Below, piece after piece: positions 8,816 through 17,700 of a DNA stretch of 36,363 nt; the stretch's first letter is position 1; the number at the start of each line of letters is the position of its first letter. The notes beneath the pieces are model-generated. The model was not told the origin of the DNA and did no database searches. It worked only from the letters and a program-made list of their open reading frames with translations. Source of the DNA: UBA4717 sp045531795. GTDB taxonomy: Bacteria > Bacillota > Clostridia > Oscillospirales > CAG-272. The stretch is taken from positions 1 to 36,363 of the forward strand of contig JAZSET010000032.1 in assembly GCA_045531795.1 (NCBI GenBank). Direction: 5' to 3'. The position numbers and the translations under genes are program-made.

Positions 8816-8844
8816 ATTATACCACAAAGTTGCTCAAAATGCAA
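8816..8844 (-). promoter_or_regulatory. Promoter of the araC-family gene
   Basis: On the minus strand: TTGCAT (8844-8839), 17 bases, TATAAT (8821-8816), with TGG making an extended -10. The -35 box overlaps the left copy of the TGCAATATATT repeat, consistent with autoregulation. Confidence 0.75.
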
Positions 8845-8871
8845 TATATTAAGTACTATTTGCAATATATT
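8840..8871 (+). promoter_or_regulatory. Two 11-bp direct repeats spaced 21 bp (candidate AraC-family operator)
   Basis: TGCAATATATT occurs at 8840-8850 and again, identically, at 8861-8871, in the same orientation. The 21-bp start-to-start distance is two helical turns, the spacing used by AraC-type proteins that bind direct half-sites. The left copy overlaps the -35 of the leftward promoter and the right copy the -35 of the rightward promoter. Binding by the adjacent regulator is inferred. Confidence 0.7.
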
Positions 8872-8887
8872 CTTTTCCGGGTATGAT
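8860..8887 (+). promoter_or_regulatory. Promoter of the AtuA-hydratase operon
   Basis: TTGCAA (8860-8865), 16 bases, TATGAT (8882-8887); TTTGCA one base earlier gives 17-base spacing. The -35 region is covered by the right repeat, the usual layout for an AraC-type activator contacting RNA polymerase at a weak promoter. Confidence 0.65.
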
Positions 8888-8924
8888 AGACTTAAAATGA
8901 AATGATATTATTATGGAGGAAAAT

Positions 8925-10238
8925 ATGAAAATTGTATCATTATGCGGACTCCTCGGCTATGGCTACAGTGAAGAAGCACTGGATATTGCTTTTTCTGAAA
9001 AGGTTGACTATGTCGGAGTAGACGCGGGCTCAACAGACCCGGGCCCCTATTATCTCGGAAGCGGAAAATGCTTTACAGACAGAGGTGCGGTAAAGCGCGA
9101 CCTTTCACTTGCATTGCCAAAAGCGCTTGATATGAAAGCTCCCTTTATCATCGGCACTGCGGGCGGTGCCGGAAGCCGTGAACACACAGACTGGCTTATT
9201 GACATTATAAAGGAAATTTCAACTGAAAAGTCTCTTTCCTTTACTCTCGGCGTTGTTTACTCTGATGTCAGCCGTGAGTATGTGCTTGAAAAGCTTAACT
9301 CAGGTAAGATTATCAACATGAGTGATAATTTTCCTTTATCCGAGGAAGCAGTAAAAAAGAGCAATAGGATTGTAAGCCAGATTGGAGTAAAGCCTATACT
9401 TGAGCTTCTTGACAAAAAGGTAGATGTTATCGTTACGGGCAGAGCCTGCGACACTGCTATTTATGCAGCCCCCTGCTTATATGAGGGTTACAAGGAGGGA
9501 CTTGCATTCCACATGGCAAAAATTATGGAATGCGGTTGTATGTGCTGCGAGCCTGTTGCGGCTGCTGACGTTATGCAGGCCTATATGTACGACGATTACT
9601 TTGAACTAAGACCTGCAAGTCCCGAAAGAAAGTGTCTTGCTTCTCGCGCGGCTGCTCACACAATGTATGAGCAGACAAATCCGTATCTGATTTTTGAGCC
9701 TGACGGAGTTGTCGACATCAAGAATTCAAAATATGAACAGATTGACGAGAGAACTGTCAGAATTACAGGCTCTGAATTCACAGAAGCAACAACAAAAACC
9801 TTAAAACTTGAGGGTGTGTATCCTGTAGGATACAGAACCGTTTGTATCGGCGGTATCAATGACCCCATGACAATTGAGCATTTTGACTTTATCGAAAAGA
9901 CGGTTACAGATTTTGTTTACAAAAATGCTTCTGTTTCAAAGGATGATTACCACCTTTCCTTTAAAAAATACGGCTCGGAAAAATCAAGTCTTGGTGTTGT
10001 TATTGATGCTGTCGGAAAAACTCAGGAAATTGCGGATATGATATGCTCGCTTGCCCGTTCACGCATGCTCCACTGTGACTATGTCGGCAGAAAGTCGAGT
10101 GCGGGTAATGTCGCATTCCCCTTTTCTCCCTCGGATATTCACGTTGGCGAGGTTTATGAGTTTTCAATTTTCCACCTTGCCAAGGTCGATGACCTTTGTG
10201 AAACGGCAGAAACAAAGATTATGGAGGTAGGCAGATGA
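8925..10238 (+). CDS. AtuA family (DUF1446) protein
   Basis: A 437-residue cytoplasmic protein of the DUF1446/AtuA family, named from acyclic terpene utilization in Pseudomonas, although most members lie in other catabolic contexts. Family landmarks are VGVDAGSTDPGPYYLGSGK (about 25-45), IIGTAGGAGS (about 75) and VTGRACDTAIYA (about 170). A cysteine cluster MECGCMCCEP near residue 205 is notable. The ATG at 8913 lies inside the ribosome binding site (GGAGGA at 8915-8920), so the ATG at 8925 is the start. The stop overlaps the start of the DUF4387 gene (ATGA). AtuA and DUF4387 are often adjacent or fused, so the two products likely form one enzyme. The chemistry of the family is not settled; the context suggests acid catabolism. 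Confidence 0.88.
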   Translation: MKIVSLCGLLGYGYSEEALDIAFSEKVDYVGVDAGSTDPGPYYLGSGKCFTDRGAVKRDLSLALPKALDMKAPFIIGTAGGAGSREHTDWLIDIIKEISTEKSLSFTLGVVYSDVSREYVLEKLNSGKIINMSDNFPLSEEAVKKSNRIVSQIGVKPILELLDKKVDVIVTGRACDTAIYAAPCLYEGYKEGLAFHMAKIMECGCMCCEPVAAADVMQAYMYDDYFELRPASPERKCLASRAAAHTMYEQTNPYLIFEPDGVVDIKNSKYEQIDERTVRITGSEFTEATTKTLKLEGVYPVGYRTVCIGGINDPMTIEHFDFIEKTVTDFVYKNASVSKDDYHLSFKKYGSEKSSLGVVIDAVGKTQEIADMICSLARSRMLHCDYVGRKSSAGNVAFPFSPSDIHVGEVYEFSIFHLAKVDDLCETAETKIMEVGR

Positions 10239-10531
10239 AGATTATAGAACTTGCGAAAATTTTAAGAAGCAAAAATGCGGGTCCCCTCTTTATAACCTTT
10301 GACATTATGTTTGATGACAACAAAAAAATGCAGACTGTTTTGTCGGGACTTACAAAAGAAAAAATAGCAAAGGCTTATGACACGGACATAAACAAAATCG
10401 AAATTATCCCCTACGATATTGTAAACTCAATTAAGGTTACATTCCCGAGAAAATACATAAGCGGCAGCATATATGACGATGATGTTTACGGTTGTCAGCA
10501 GCACTTGCCTCTTGCAAATATTGAGATTTAA
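10235..10531 (+). CDS. DUF4387 domain protein, partner of AtuA-family protein
   Basis: A 98-residue protein consisting of a single DUF4387 domain: LAKILRSKNAGPLFITFDIMF near the N-terminus, a central KIEIIPYDIVNSIKVTFPR, and a conserved C-terminal DDVYGCQQHLPL. Its start overlaps the AtuA stop by four bases (ATGA), indicating translational coupling and an equimolar complex. DUF4387 is also found as the C-terminal domain of longer AtuA-type proteins, which supports a shared enzyme. No independent activity is known to me. Confidence 0.85.
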   Translation: MKIIELAKILRSKNAGPLFITFDIMFDDNKKMQTVLSGLTKEKIAKAYDTDINKIEIIPYDIVNSIKVTFPRKYISGSIYDDDVYGCQQHLPLANIEI

Positions 10532-10542
10532 GGAGATTTAAA

Positions 10543-11733
10543 ATGTACGCAGATAAGGATTACATAATCAGTTTAAGACGCGAAATACACGAATATCCCG
10601 AAATTGGCTTTGACTTGCCTAAAACTATTGCAGTTGTTAAAAGAGAACTTGATAAAATCGGTATTGAATACACAGAAAAGTACGGTGAGTCAAGTGTTGT
10701 TGCGATTATTAACCCGGATAAGTCTCAATTCACAATAGGAATACGCGCGGATATGGACGCTCTCCTGATTCAGGAGACGAATGATATTCCCTATAAATCA
10801 AAAATTGACGGCAAGATGCACGCCTGCGGGCACGATGCTCATACTGCTATGCTTCTCGGTACAGCAAAGGCTCTCTATTCCATGCGCGACAAAATAAACT
10901 GCCGTGTAATGCTTGTATTCCAGCCAAGTGAAGAGGGTATCAGAAGCGGTGCTGAAGCACTTTGCTCAGGTGGTGTTATGAATGAAATTGACATCATCAT
11001 CGGTCTGCACGTCGAAAACTGGCTTGAATCGGGCAAAATCGGTGTCTGCAAGGGCAATTCCATGGCTTCAAGCAGAAATTTACGCATAAATTTCCACGGA
11101 GCCACTGCTCACGCAACCCTTCCCCACTCGGGCAAGGATGCTCTTGCGGCAGCTGTCAGAGCTTACAATGATTTTCAGTTTATGCTCACCCGTGAGTTGA
11201 ATCCATTTGCCAAATATGTATTCTCAATTGGCAAGCTCTCTGCAGGTACTACTCAGAATGTAGTTGCTGACAGAGCCGAAATGCTCGGCACAATCAGAAC
11301 CTTTGATATGAAGCTTGACGAGTATCTTGACAGAAGAGTTCACGAAATACTTGACGGCATTTCAAGAGATACAGGTGTTGAAACTGAAATAAAGAGCGAC
11401 CTTAAGGCTTATGTTGTTTACAACAACCCTTACATTTCTGACCTTGTCCTTGCTTCTGCAGCTAAGGTTGTAGGTGATGATAATATTGCAAATATGCCCG
11501 AAAAATTGAGTTCTGAGGACTTTTCACAGTATCTGTTACATAAGCCGGGTGTATTTGTAAGACTCGGTACAAGAAATGCAGAAAAGGGCTGCACAACACT
11601 TCCCCACAACAACGACTTTATGTTAGACGAAGATGCACTTGTTCTCGGCAGTGACACCTGTGTACAGTTTGTACTTGACAATATGGGCGGTGTCGATATG
11701 GAAAAAGTTATTGCATCAGATGAAAGGAGATAA
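10543..11733 (+). CDS. M20D family amidohydrolase (hippurate/N-acyl-amino-acid hydrolase type)
   Basis: A 396-residue cytoplasmic metallopeptidase-fold enzyme. The M20D metal ligands are visible: Cys95 and His97 in HACGHDAH (93-100), Glu131 in QPSEEG, His156 in GLHVENW, and a late histidine in TTLPHNNDF. RADMDAL near residue 70 is the other catalytic landmark. The lid/dimerisation domain lies in the middle (roughly 180-290). Relatives release an acyl group from N-acyl amino acids (hippurate, IAA conjugates, N-acetyl-diaminopimelate). The start follows AAGGAG 6 bases upstream, and the gene lies 11 bases after the DUF4387 gene. In this operon it may unmask the compound passed to the downstream hydratase. 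The substrate is not predictable beyond the class. Confidence 0.92.
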   Translation: MYADKDYIISLRREIHEYPEIGFDLPKTIAVVKRELDKIGIEYTEKYGESSVVAIINPDKSQFTIGIRADMDALLIQETNDIPYKSKIDGKMHACGHDAHTAMLLGTAKALYSMRDKINCRVMLVFQPSEEGIRSGAEALCSGGVMNEIDIIIGLHVENWLESGKIGVCKGNSMASSRNLRINFHGATAHATLPHSGKDALAAAVRAYNDFQFMLTRELNPFAKYVFSIGKLSAGTTQNVVADRAEMLGTIRTFDMKLDEYLDRRVHEILDGISRDTGVETEIKSDLKAYVVYNNPYISDLVLASAAKVVGDDNIANMPEKLSSEDFSQYLLHKPGVFVRLGTRNAEKGCTTLPHNNDFMLDEDALVLGSDTCVQFVLDNMGGVDMEKVIASDERR

Positions 11734-11738
11734 AATCT

Positions 11739-13025
11739 ATGAAGCACATTATTTGCAGTGTCGGTGATATAATTCACACAGGAAATATGCCTGAAAACTA
11801 TGATTTCGATGAACTTTCAAGTATTATAAACAAAGCTGATACAAAACTGTTCAATCTTGAATATGTTTTATCCGACAAGCCGATTCACGGCTCTGCGTAC
11901 TGCGGAGGCACGTGGCTTTGCGGTGACGAGAATTCACTTGACCGTTTACTGAAATTTGGTTTTAACGGCACAAGTTTTGCTAACAATCACACTATGGACT
12001 ATTCCTATGAGGGTATGTTTTCTACCCTTAATGCAGTAAAGAAAAGAAATCTCCCCATAAGCGGTGCGGGCAAAGATTTAGAGGAAGCATCAGATTATGC
12101 AGTAATTGAAACCGAAAGCGGAAAGTGCGCTCTTATTTCAATCTGCTCTACATACAATGATGCGGCAAGAGCGGGCTTAAAGAGCGACACATTACCCGGC
12201 AGGCCCGGTCTTAATGCGCTCAGATTTTCAACAGTTTACAACATAACACCCGAACATATGAAAGCTTTAAAGGAAATCTCCGAGGGTACGCAGATTGACG
12301 GCAGACGCAACCGTTCAAGGCTTGGCGGCTATACACCGATGCCACCTGAGGGTTGCTTTGGCTTTGGCGAATACAACTTCCGTGAAAGCGAAACTGAGGG
12401 AAAAAGCTCAAGGGCTAATGCTAACGATATTAAGCGTACCTGCGACACAATAAAGAAAGCTTTATGCGAGTGCGACTATGTTGTTGTAAATGTTCACTCT
12501 CACGAAATCAAATATGACCTTGACGATACTCCCGACGACTTTATGGTAGAATTTTCAAGAGCTTGTATTGACGCGGGTGCATCTGTCGTGTTCGGCACAG
12601 GTACTCATCAGTTAAAGCCCATTGAAATATACAAGGGAAAACCGATATTCTATAGCCTCGGTAACTTTATTTTCCAGAGCGACTCTGCAAAGTTTATGCC
12701 CTATGACTTTGAAGAAAAGTACAAGGTACCAAAAGGATATACTCCCGAACAGCAGATTGCTCACAGATGCTCACTCGGTAACGGCGGACTTCACGCAGAT
12801 ATCAACAATTTCCGCTCGCTTATGCCATTTATCACCTTTGAAGACGGCATTCCCACAGAAGTACTTTGCTATGTTATAAGGCTTGATATGCACACCGGGT
12901 TCCCCTCTCTTGCAGATCCCGCTGAGGCTAAAATAATCTACGAATATATGCTTGAAAGAAACAAAGACGGCGGTGCAAAAATTGAGCTTAATAACAGTAT
13001 TATTGAGGTAAAAATAAATGATTAA
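11739..13025 (+). CDS. CapA-family metallophosphatase-fold protein, cytosolic
   Basis: A 428-residue protein of the CapA/PgsA family, which has a calcineurin-like metallophosphoesterase fold. Motifs: SVGDIIHTG (7-15), NLEYVLSD, SFANNHTMDYS (about 85-95), VVNVHSHEIKY (about 250) and GTGTHQLKPIEIYKGKPIFY followed by SLGNFIF (about 287-313). CapA proteins of poly-gamma-glutamate systems are usually membrane anchored. Here the GD motif begins at residue 9, with no signal peptide or transmembrane segment, so this member is cytosolic. A ribosome binding site (AAAGGAGA) lies in the last codons of the M20D gene. No capB/capC homologues are nearby, so capsule synthesis is unlikely. A hydrolytic step in the operon's pathway is a reasonable inference. 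Confidence 0.85.
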   Translation: MKHIICSVGDIIHTGNMPENYDFDELSSIINKADTKLFNLEYVLSDKPIHGSAYCGGTWLCGDENSLDRLLKFGFNGTSFANNHTMDYSYEGMFSTLNAVKKRNLPISGAGKDLEEASDYAVIETESGKCALISICSTYNDAARAGLKSDTLPGRPGLNALRFSTVYNITPEHMKALKEISEGTQIDGRRNRSRLGGYTPMPPEGCFGFGEYNFRESETEGKSSRANANDIKRTCDTIKKALCECDYVVVNVHSHEIKYDLDDTPDDFMVEFSRACIDAGASVVFGTGTHQLKPIEIYKGKPIFYSLGNFIFQSDSAKFMPYDFEEKYKVPKGYTPEQQIAHRCSLGNGGLHADINNFRSLMPFITFEDGIPTEVLCYVIRLDMHTGFPSLADPAEAKIIYEYMLERNKDGGAKIELNNSIIEVKIND

Positions 13026-13935
13026 AACAGAAGTTTACGAAAAGGCTTTATTTGAAACTATAAAAAGAGGCGCTACAGAAATTTCTCCCGATGTTAAAGA
13101 GGCTTTTGAAAATGCAATTTTAAGAGAAACAAATGAAGATGCCAAACGTGGTCTTGCGGCAACTCTAAGGAGTATGGAAATGTCAGCGGAAAGAGAAAAT
13201 CCTCTTTGTGTTGACACGGGCTGGCCTATTTTCTATTTCAAGGTCGGTAACAAATGCGAGCTTGAGGGCGGTTTTGTAGAGCTTGAAAATGCTGCACGCC
13301 GTGCAGTTGCAAAGGCAACAGAGCTTGGTTATCTGAGAGCCACAATGAAACACCCTCTTACAGGTTTTGACCCCGGCAACAATATCGGTATGAATATCCC
13401 CGACTTCACATATCAGTTTGTTGACGGTGATTCTATTGAACTCTCCTATGCGGCAAAGGGTGGCGGAAGCGAATGCTTCGGCGGAACACGACACAGAATT
13501 GTCGCATTTGCTGACGGTATCAAGGGTATTGAAAAATTCGTTATTGAAAGCTTTATCGCTTCTGCCCGTGCAGGAGCTGTTTGTCCCCCGTCTGTCCTTG
13601 GTATAGGTATCGGCGGTACGGCAAATGTTGCTGCTAATCTTGCAAAAGAAGCTGCTTGTCTCAGAACTGTAGGCTCACACCACCCCGACCCTATGTTTGC
13701 AAAAATAGAGGAAGATTTATATAAAGCGCTTAACAGCCTCGGAATCGGCATTTTAGGTTCAGGCGGGGACACCTCTGTTCTTGCGGTAAATGTTGAATAC
13801 GCGTACACTCACATTGCAGGTATTGCCTGTGCAACAAGTACAAACTGTATGGTTGCAAGACGCGCATCCTCACGTATTGACAGTGAGGGTAATATAACAG
13901 TTATGAAGAGTCCCAACTGGTTTGGCGACAGATAA
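13018..13935 (+). CDS. Class I fumarase/tartrate dehydratase-type hydratase, alpha subunit
   Basis: A 305-residue alpha subunit of a two-subunit, oxygen-sensitive [4Fe-4S] hydro-lyase (fumarase A/B, L-tartrate dehydratase, mesaconase group). Three cysteines match the cluster ligands of the family: Cys64 in CVDTGWP, Cys189 in VCPPSVLGIGIGG and Cys277 in TSTNCMVARRAS. An odd feature is KGGGSECFGGTRHR, where family members usually have GGGSEN followed by a small-residue/methionine segment; this suggests a changed substrate pocket. The gene overlaps the CapA stop by eight bases and is followed 12 bases on by the beta subunit. Candidate substrates are fumarate, tartrate, mesaconate/citramalate or a related dicarboxylate. 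The class is sure, the specificity is not. Confidence 0.9.
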   Translation: MIKTEVYEKALFETIKRGATEISPDVKEAFENAILRETNEDAKRGLAATLRSMEMSAERENPLCVDTGWPIFYFKVGNKCELEGGFVELENAARRAVAKATELGYLRATMKHPLTGFDPGNNIGMNIPDFTYQFVDGDSIELSYAAKGGGSECFGGTRHRIVAFADGIKGIEKFVIESFIASARAGAVCPPSVLGIGIGGTANVAANLAKEAACLRTVGSHHPDPMFAKIEEDLYKALNSLGIGILGSGGDTSVLAVNVEYAYTHIAGIACATSTNCMVARRASSRIDSEGNITVMKSPNWFGDR

Positions 13936-13947
13936 GGAGGATACATT

Positions 13948-14571
13948 ATGGCTGAATATCATCTTACGGCTCCTCTGTCAAACGAGGATGTAACAAAGCT
14001 GAAGCTCGGAGACACAGTTTACATAAGCGGTGAATGCTTTACCTGCCGTTCAAGACTTCAAAAATACATATTTGATGAAAAACACACACTACCCTTTTCA
14101 ACCGAGGGCAGAAACATACTTATTCACAACGGCCCTATTGTTATAAAGGAAAACGGTAAGTGGAAGCTTATGTCATTTATGCCAACCTCAAGTATCCGCT
14201 TTGAAAAGTGGGGCGCTAAAAGTGTTGACGAGTGGAACCTCAAAATGATTGTAGGTAAGACTACTATGGGTGAGTCTACTATGAAAATGATGAAGGAAAA
14301 GAAATGCGTTCACGTATCTCCACGCTCGGTCAGCCCGAATTTGTGGATTGACTCGATCGAAGTAGAGGATGTTTATCTTTATGACGAGCTTGGCAGAATC
14401 GAGGCGGCATGGTTTTTTAAGCTTAATGACCTCGGCCCGTTTATTGTAGATATTGATTGCGAGGGCAACAACTTCTTTGACAGACTTGACGGCGAAATTC
14501 AAAAACGCAAAAAAGATGCATTCAGAGAACTCGGTATTGAAGAGGATTTTGAATACACAAAATTATACTAA
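13948..14571 (+). CDS. Class I fumarase/tartrate dehydratase-type hydratase, beta subunit (divergent)
   Basis: A 207-residue swivel-domain beta subunit matching the fumarase C-terminal domain: LTAPLSNEDVTKLKLGDTVYISGE at the N-terminus, ILIHNGPIV (about 57-65) and DIDCEGNNFF near the C-terminus. Family hallmarks are altered. The usual RDxAH segment reads CRSRLQKY, so the histidine is absent. GPTTSxRM reads MPTSSIRF, IGKG reads IVGKTTM, and GGAAAL reads SPRSVSP. The start follows AAGGAGG 7 bases upstream. The overall fold and pairing with the alpha subunit are clear, but the active-site changes make ordinary fumarase activity doubtful. It ends the operon, just before a strong terminator. Confidence 0.85.
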   Translation: MAEYHLTAPLSNEDVTKLKLGDTVYISGECFTCRSRLQKYIFDEKHTLPFSTEGRNILIHNGPIVIKENGKWKLMSFMPTSSIRFEKWGAKSVDEWNLKMIVGKTTMGESTMKMMKEKKCVHVSPRSVSPNLWIDSIEVEDVYLYDELGRIEAAWFFKLNDLGPFIVDIDCEGNNFFDRLDGEIQKRKKDAFRELGIEEDFEYTKLY

Positions 14572-14583
14572 AAATAGCAATTT

Positions 14584-14613
14584 GGGTCACGGGAAGCTCC
14601 TGTGACCCTTTTT
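14584..14613 (+). terminator. Intrinsic terminator of the AtuA-hydratase operon
   Basis: A 10-bp stem (GGGTCACGGG at 14584-14593 with CCTGTGACCC at 14599-14608, one G-U pair) with a 5-base loop, followed by five T residues. It lies 12 bases after the hydratase beta stop. Confidence 0.92.
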
Positions 14614-14726
14614 GTCGGGATTTATGAAAAGAAAAATATTGGAAATTTTCTGATTGTCATAAAATCTTAATATATATGTGTTATTATATCTTTGTATATT
14701 TTCATTCTCGAAAGGAAAAGTTCCCC

Positions 14727-17700
14727 TTGAAAAAATTTCTGTCGCTTATTATCGCTTTTATTTTAATTTTAAATACTGTTATTCTTCCGACAAGTGCCCT
14801 GTACCGTGGGGTACTCGGAGATGTTTACTATACTGACAGCCGTCAGATAGGTGCCGGTGTGGACTTTACCCTTTACCGTTCTCTTACCGACGGTCTGAAT
14901 GAGCGTGCTTATGTTTTTGAATACCGTCCGGGTGAGGGTGCTCTTCCTATTGTTACATACGGCGATTATCTTATGGGCAGCAACCGCCTGTCGTCACATA
15001 TAAAAAATGAAAGCGAAAAAGGTAACAATGTAATCGGCGGCATCAACGGCGATTTCTACAGCGTTTATACGGGAATTCCGATGGGTGCTCTGATAAGCGA
15101 CTCAAGAATTGTATCGGATGATGATAAAAACAATGCCATCGGCTTTAATGCTGACGGCACAACGATTCTCGGAAGCCCCGATATTAACTTTACTGTTATT
15201 CATACATACGATGCCTCGAGAATTCCAAAGTCAAATGCAGAAACAGATGCGGAAGATACCGAAGCGTCAGAAGACAATGCTGAAGTTTTCGATGAGTTAT
15301 CTGACGATGAAGAATTTACCGAAGAAGTAACTGAAGAAGATTATGACAGTTTTGAAGACGACAGCGATTTTTCCGACGATGAAGAATTTATAAGTGAAGT
15401 GCTTCCTGTAAGTTATTTCAACAAATATCCCACCGAATGGGGAGCATATTTGCTTGACGATATGTTTGACAAGACTACCCGCTCAAGTAAACCCTCTCTT
15501 GAAATTGTAATTGAGCTTGACGACACTGATGCTTATGCCGCTGCAGATCAGTGCCTCACCGGTAAAATAATTCAGATAAACCGTGAAGCTACTGACACCG
15601 GAATAAATAAAGGTCAGCTTGTTATATCGGTAAACGAAAAAAGCTCATACCGGAGCGCATACAACAATATTGAAATCGGCGATGAAATTGAAATCCACTT
15701 TTCGCTTGACGAAAACTGGACTCAGGTTGTAACTGCTATCGGCGGCAGTGACCTGATTGTTGTTGACGGTCAAATCAACAGAGAGGCTATAAACGAGTCT
15801 CACGAAAAAATTGCAAACCCCCGTACTGCAGTAGGTGTAAGAAGTGACGGCACTGTAATATTCTTTGCTGTAGACGGACGCTCTGACGATTCATACGGTC
15901 TCAGAATGGTAAGCCTTGCTGAAACTCTTATTTCCTTTGGCTGTGTTTATGCCCTGAATCTTGACGGCGGTGGCTCAACCACTGCGGCAGTTAAATATCC
16001 GGATAGCGAAATCGGAATTATAAACACTCCATCCGATTCAACAGAGCGTTCTGTTGCAAATGCACTTTTACTTGTCGACAACACAGAGTCTGACGGTATT
16101 CCAAAGTACATTATTCCAAGTCAGAGTGACACCGTAATATTACCCGGTGAAAGTTACAGCTTTGACGGAAATTTCTACGACAGTGCCCTGAAGCCTGTTA
16201 GTGGCACTTCACTTACAAACGATGATGTCAGAATTGGCTTTGACTATTCAAGACTATCCTACTACACCGAAGAAAATATGCCATACCTCGGCAGTATAAC
16301 CGATGACGGCAAAACCTTTATTGCGGACGGAGCAACAGGTGAAATTCCCCTTTTGTTCACTGCAGAATATGAGGGAGAAACACTTACAGGCAGAATGATT
16401 TTATTCGTTGCACCTGCGCCCGACACTGTAGAGGTTCGTCTCGGCGGTGTTGTTTACAGTGAAAATTCTCCCATTACAGTCGAATTTGATGCTTTCTATA
16501 TGGGCACACCCGTTCCTGCCCGCCCATATCACCTTACCTATAATCTGACCGACAATGAAGTACGCCAAAGCGGCATAGTCGATGACGCGCCCCTGAAGCG
16601 TGCCGACTCGTCTCTCGGTTACATATCGGAAAGCGGAGAATTTATCCCATACGAGAATGCTGACGGCTCTGTGTGGCTCACTATTTCACTTGATTCAATT
16701 CCTGTAGCGCAAACACTTTTAGCCGTTGGCAAGCCAAAGGTCAGTGTGCTTGATAATGTGTCAGTCGAATACAATTTTGCAAATGCTGAGGAAACGGAAA
16801 CCTCAGATATAGTATTTTACAGTGACCTCCCTCTTGACGGTGCCGACAGCCTTGACCTTTATATAAGTGAAAACGATCTTATACTGAAAGCAGTGGCTTT
16901 TGATAATAATTCAAACGAAAATGAAATCGAATTTATCCGTCAGATAAATGAAGAAAGCTCAGACGGCATATACCACTACAGAGCACCCCTTGACAAGAAT
17001 TATTTAAATCTTTCAAAAGGACTTCTCATAAAAGAATCAGACAATACTGAAAAGTCGGGAAATATTGATATCAAGTCTCTCCTGATAAGCTTTGAGGATA
17101 CCGAAACTCTCTTCTATGACACCTATAATCACTGGGCAAGAAAGAACATAAATTCCCTCTACAGAAGCGGTATTGTCGGCGGTGAGGAATTTGGCGGCAA
17201 GCTCCGTTTTGCACCGGACAGAACACTTAGCCGTGCGGAATTTGCAGTTATGATTTCAAGAAGTCTCGGATACAACACCGATGAGTATACAAACGAGCTT
17301 GAGTTTGCTGACAACGCAAAAATTCCTGCGTGGGCTGCGCCATTTATCCGTGCAGTCAGCGAAAACGGAATAATGAACGGTAAGCGTATTGATGAAAGCA
17401 CTCTCAATTTTGACCCTGACGGCAAAATAACAAGGCAGGAAATTATGCAGGTTATCGGTAATATTATTAAAAAGCAACAGACCGAGGACCTTATCAGAGA
17501 GCTTGAAGAAATTGCCGAAGAAAAAGGTGAAGAAACCGGTAATGAAGAGAGCGTTATTGATGATATTGCAGATACACTTGCCATTGAAAGTGAACTTTCA
17601 TCAGACTATGTAATGCCAAGCTTCAAAGATGCAGATCAGATTGCACTGTGGGCTCTTGAAAATGTACAATTAACCGTAGAGGCGGGAATTGTGGGAGGTT

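Noticed and set aside
8605..8905. Two overlapping plus-strand frames across the araC/AtuA control region
   Set aside because: They overlap the AraC coding start and both promoters; the encoded sequences are low-complexity and have no translation signals.
14640..14700. Possible promoter (TTGTCA with AT-rich hexamers) for the SLH protein gene
   Set aside because: No -10 hexamer at 16-18 bases matches well; the region is simply AT-rich, so I did not annotate it.
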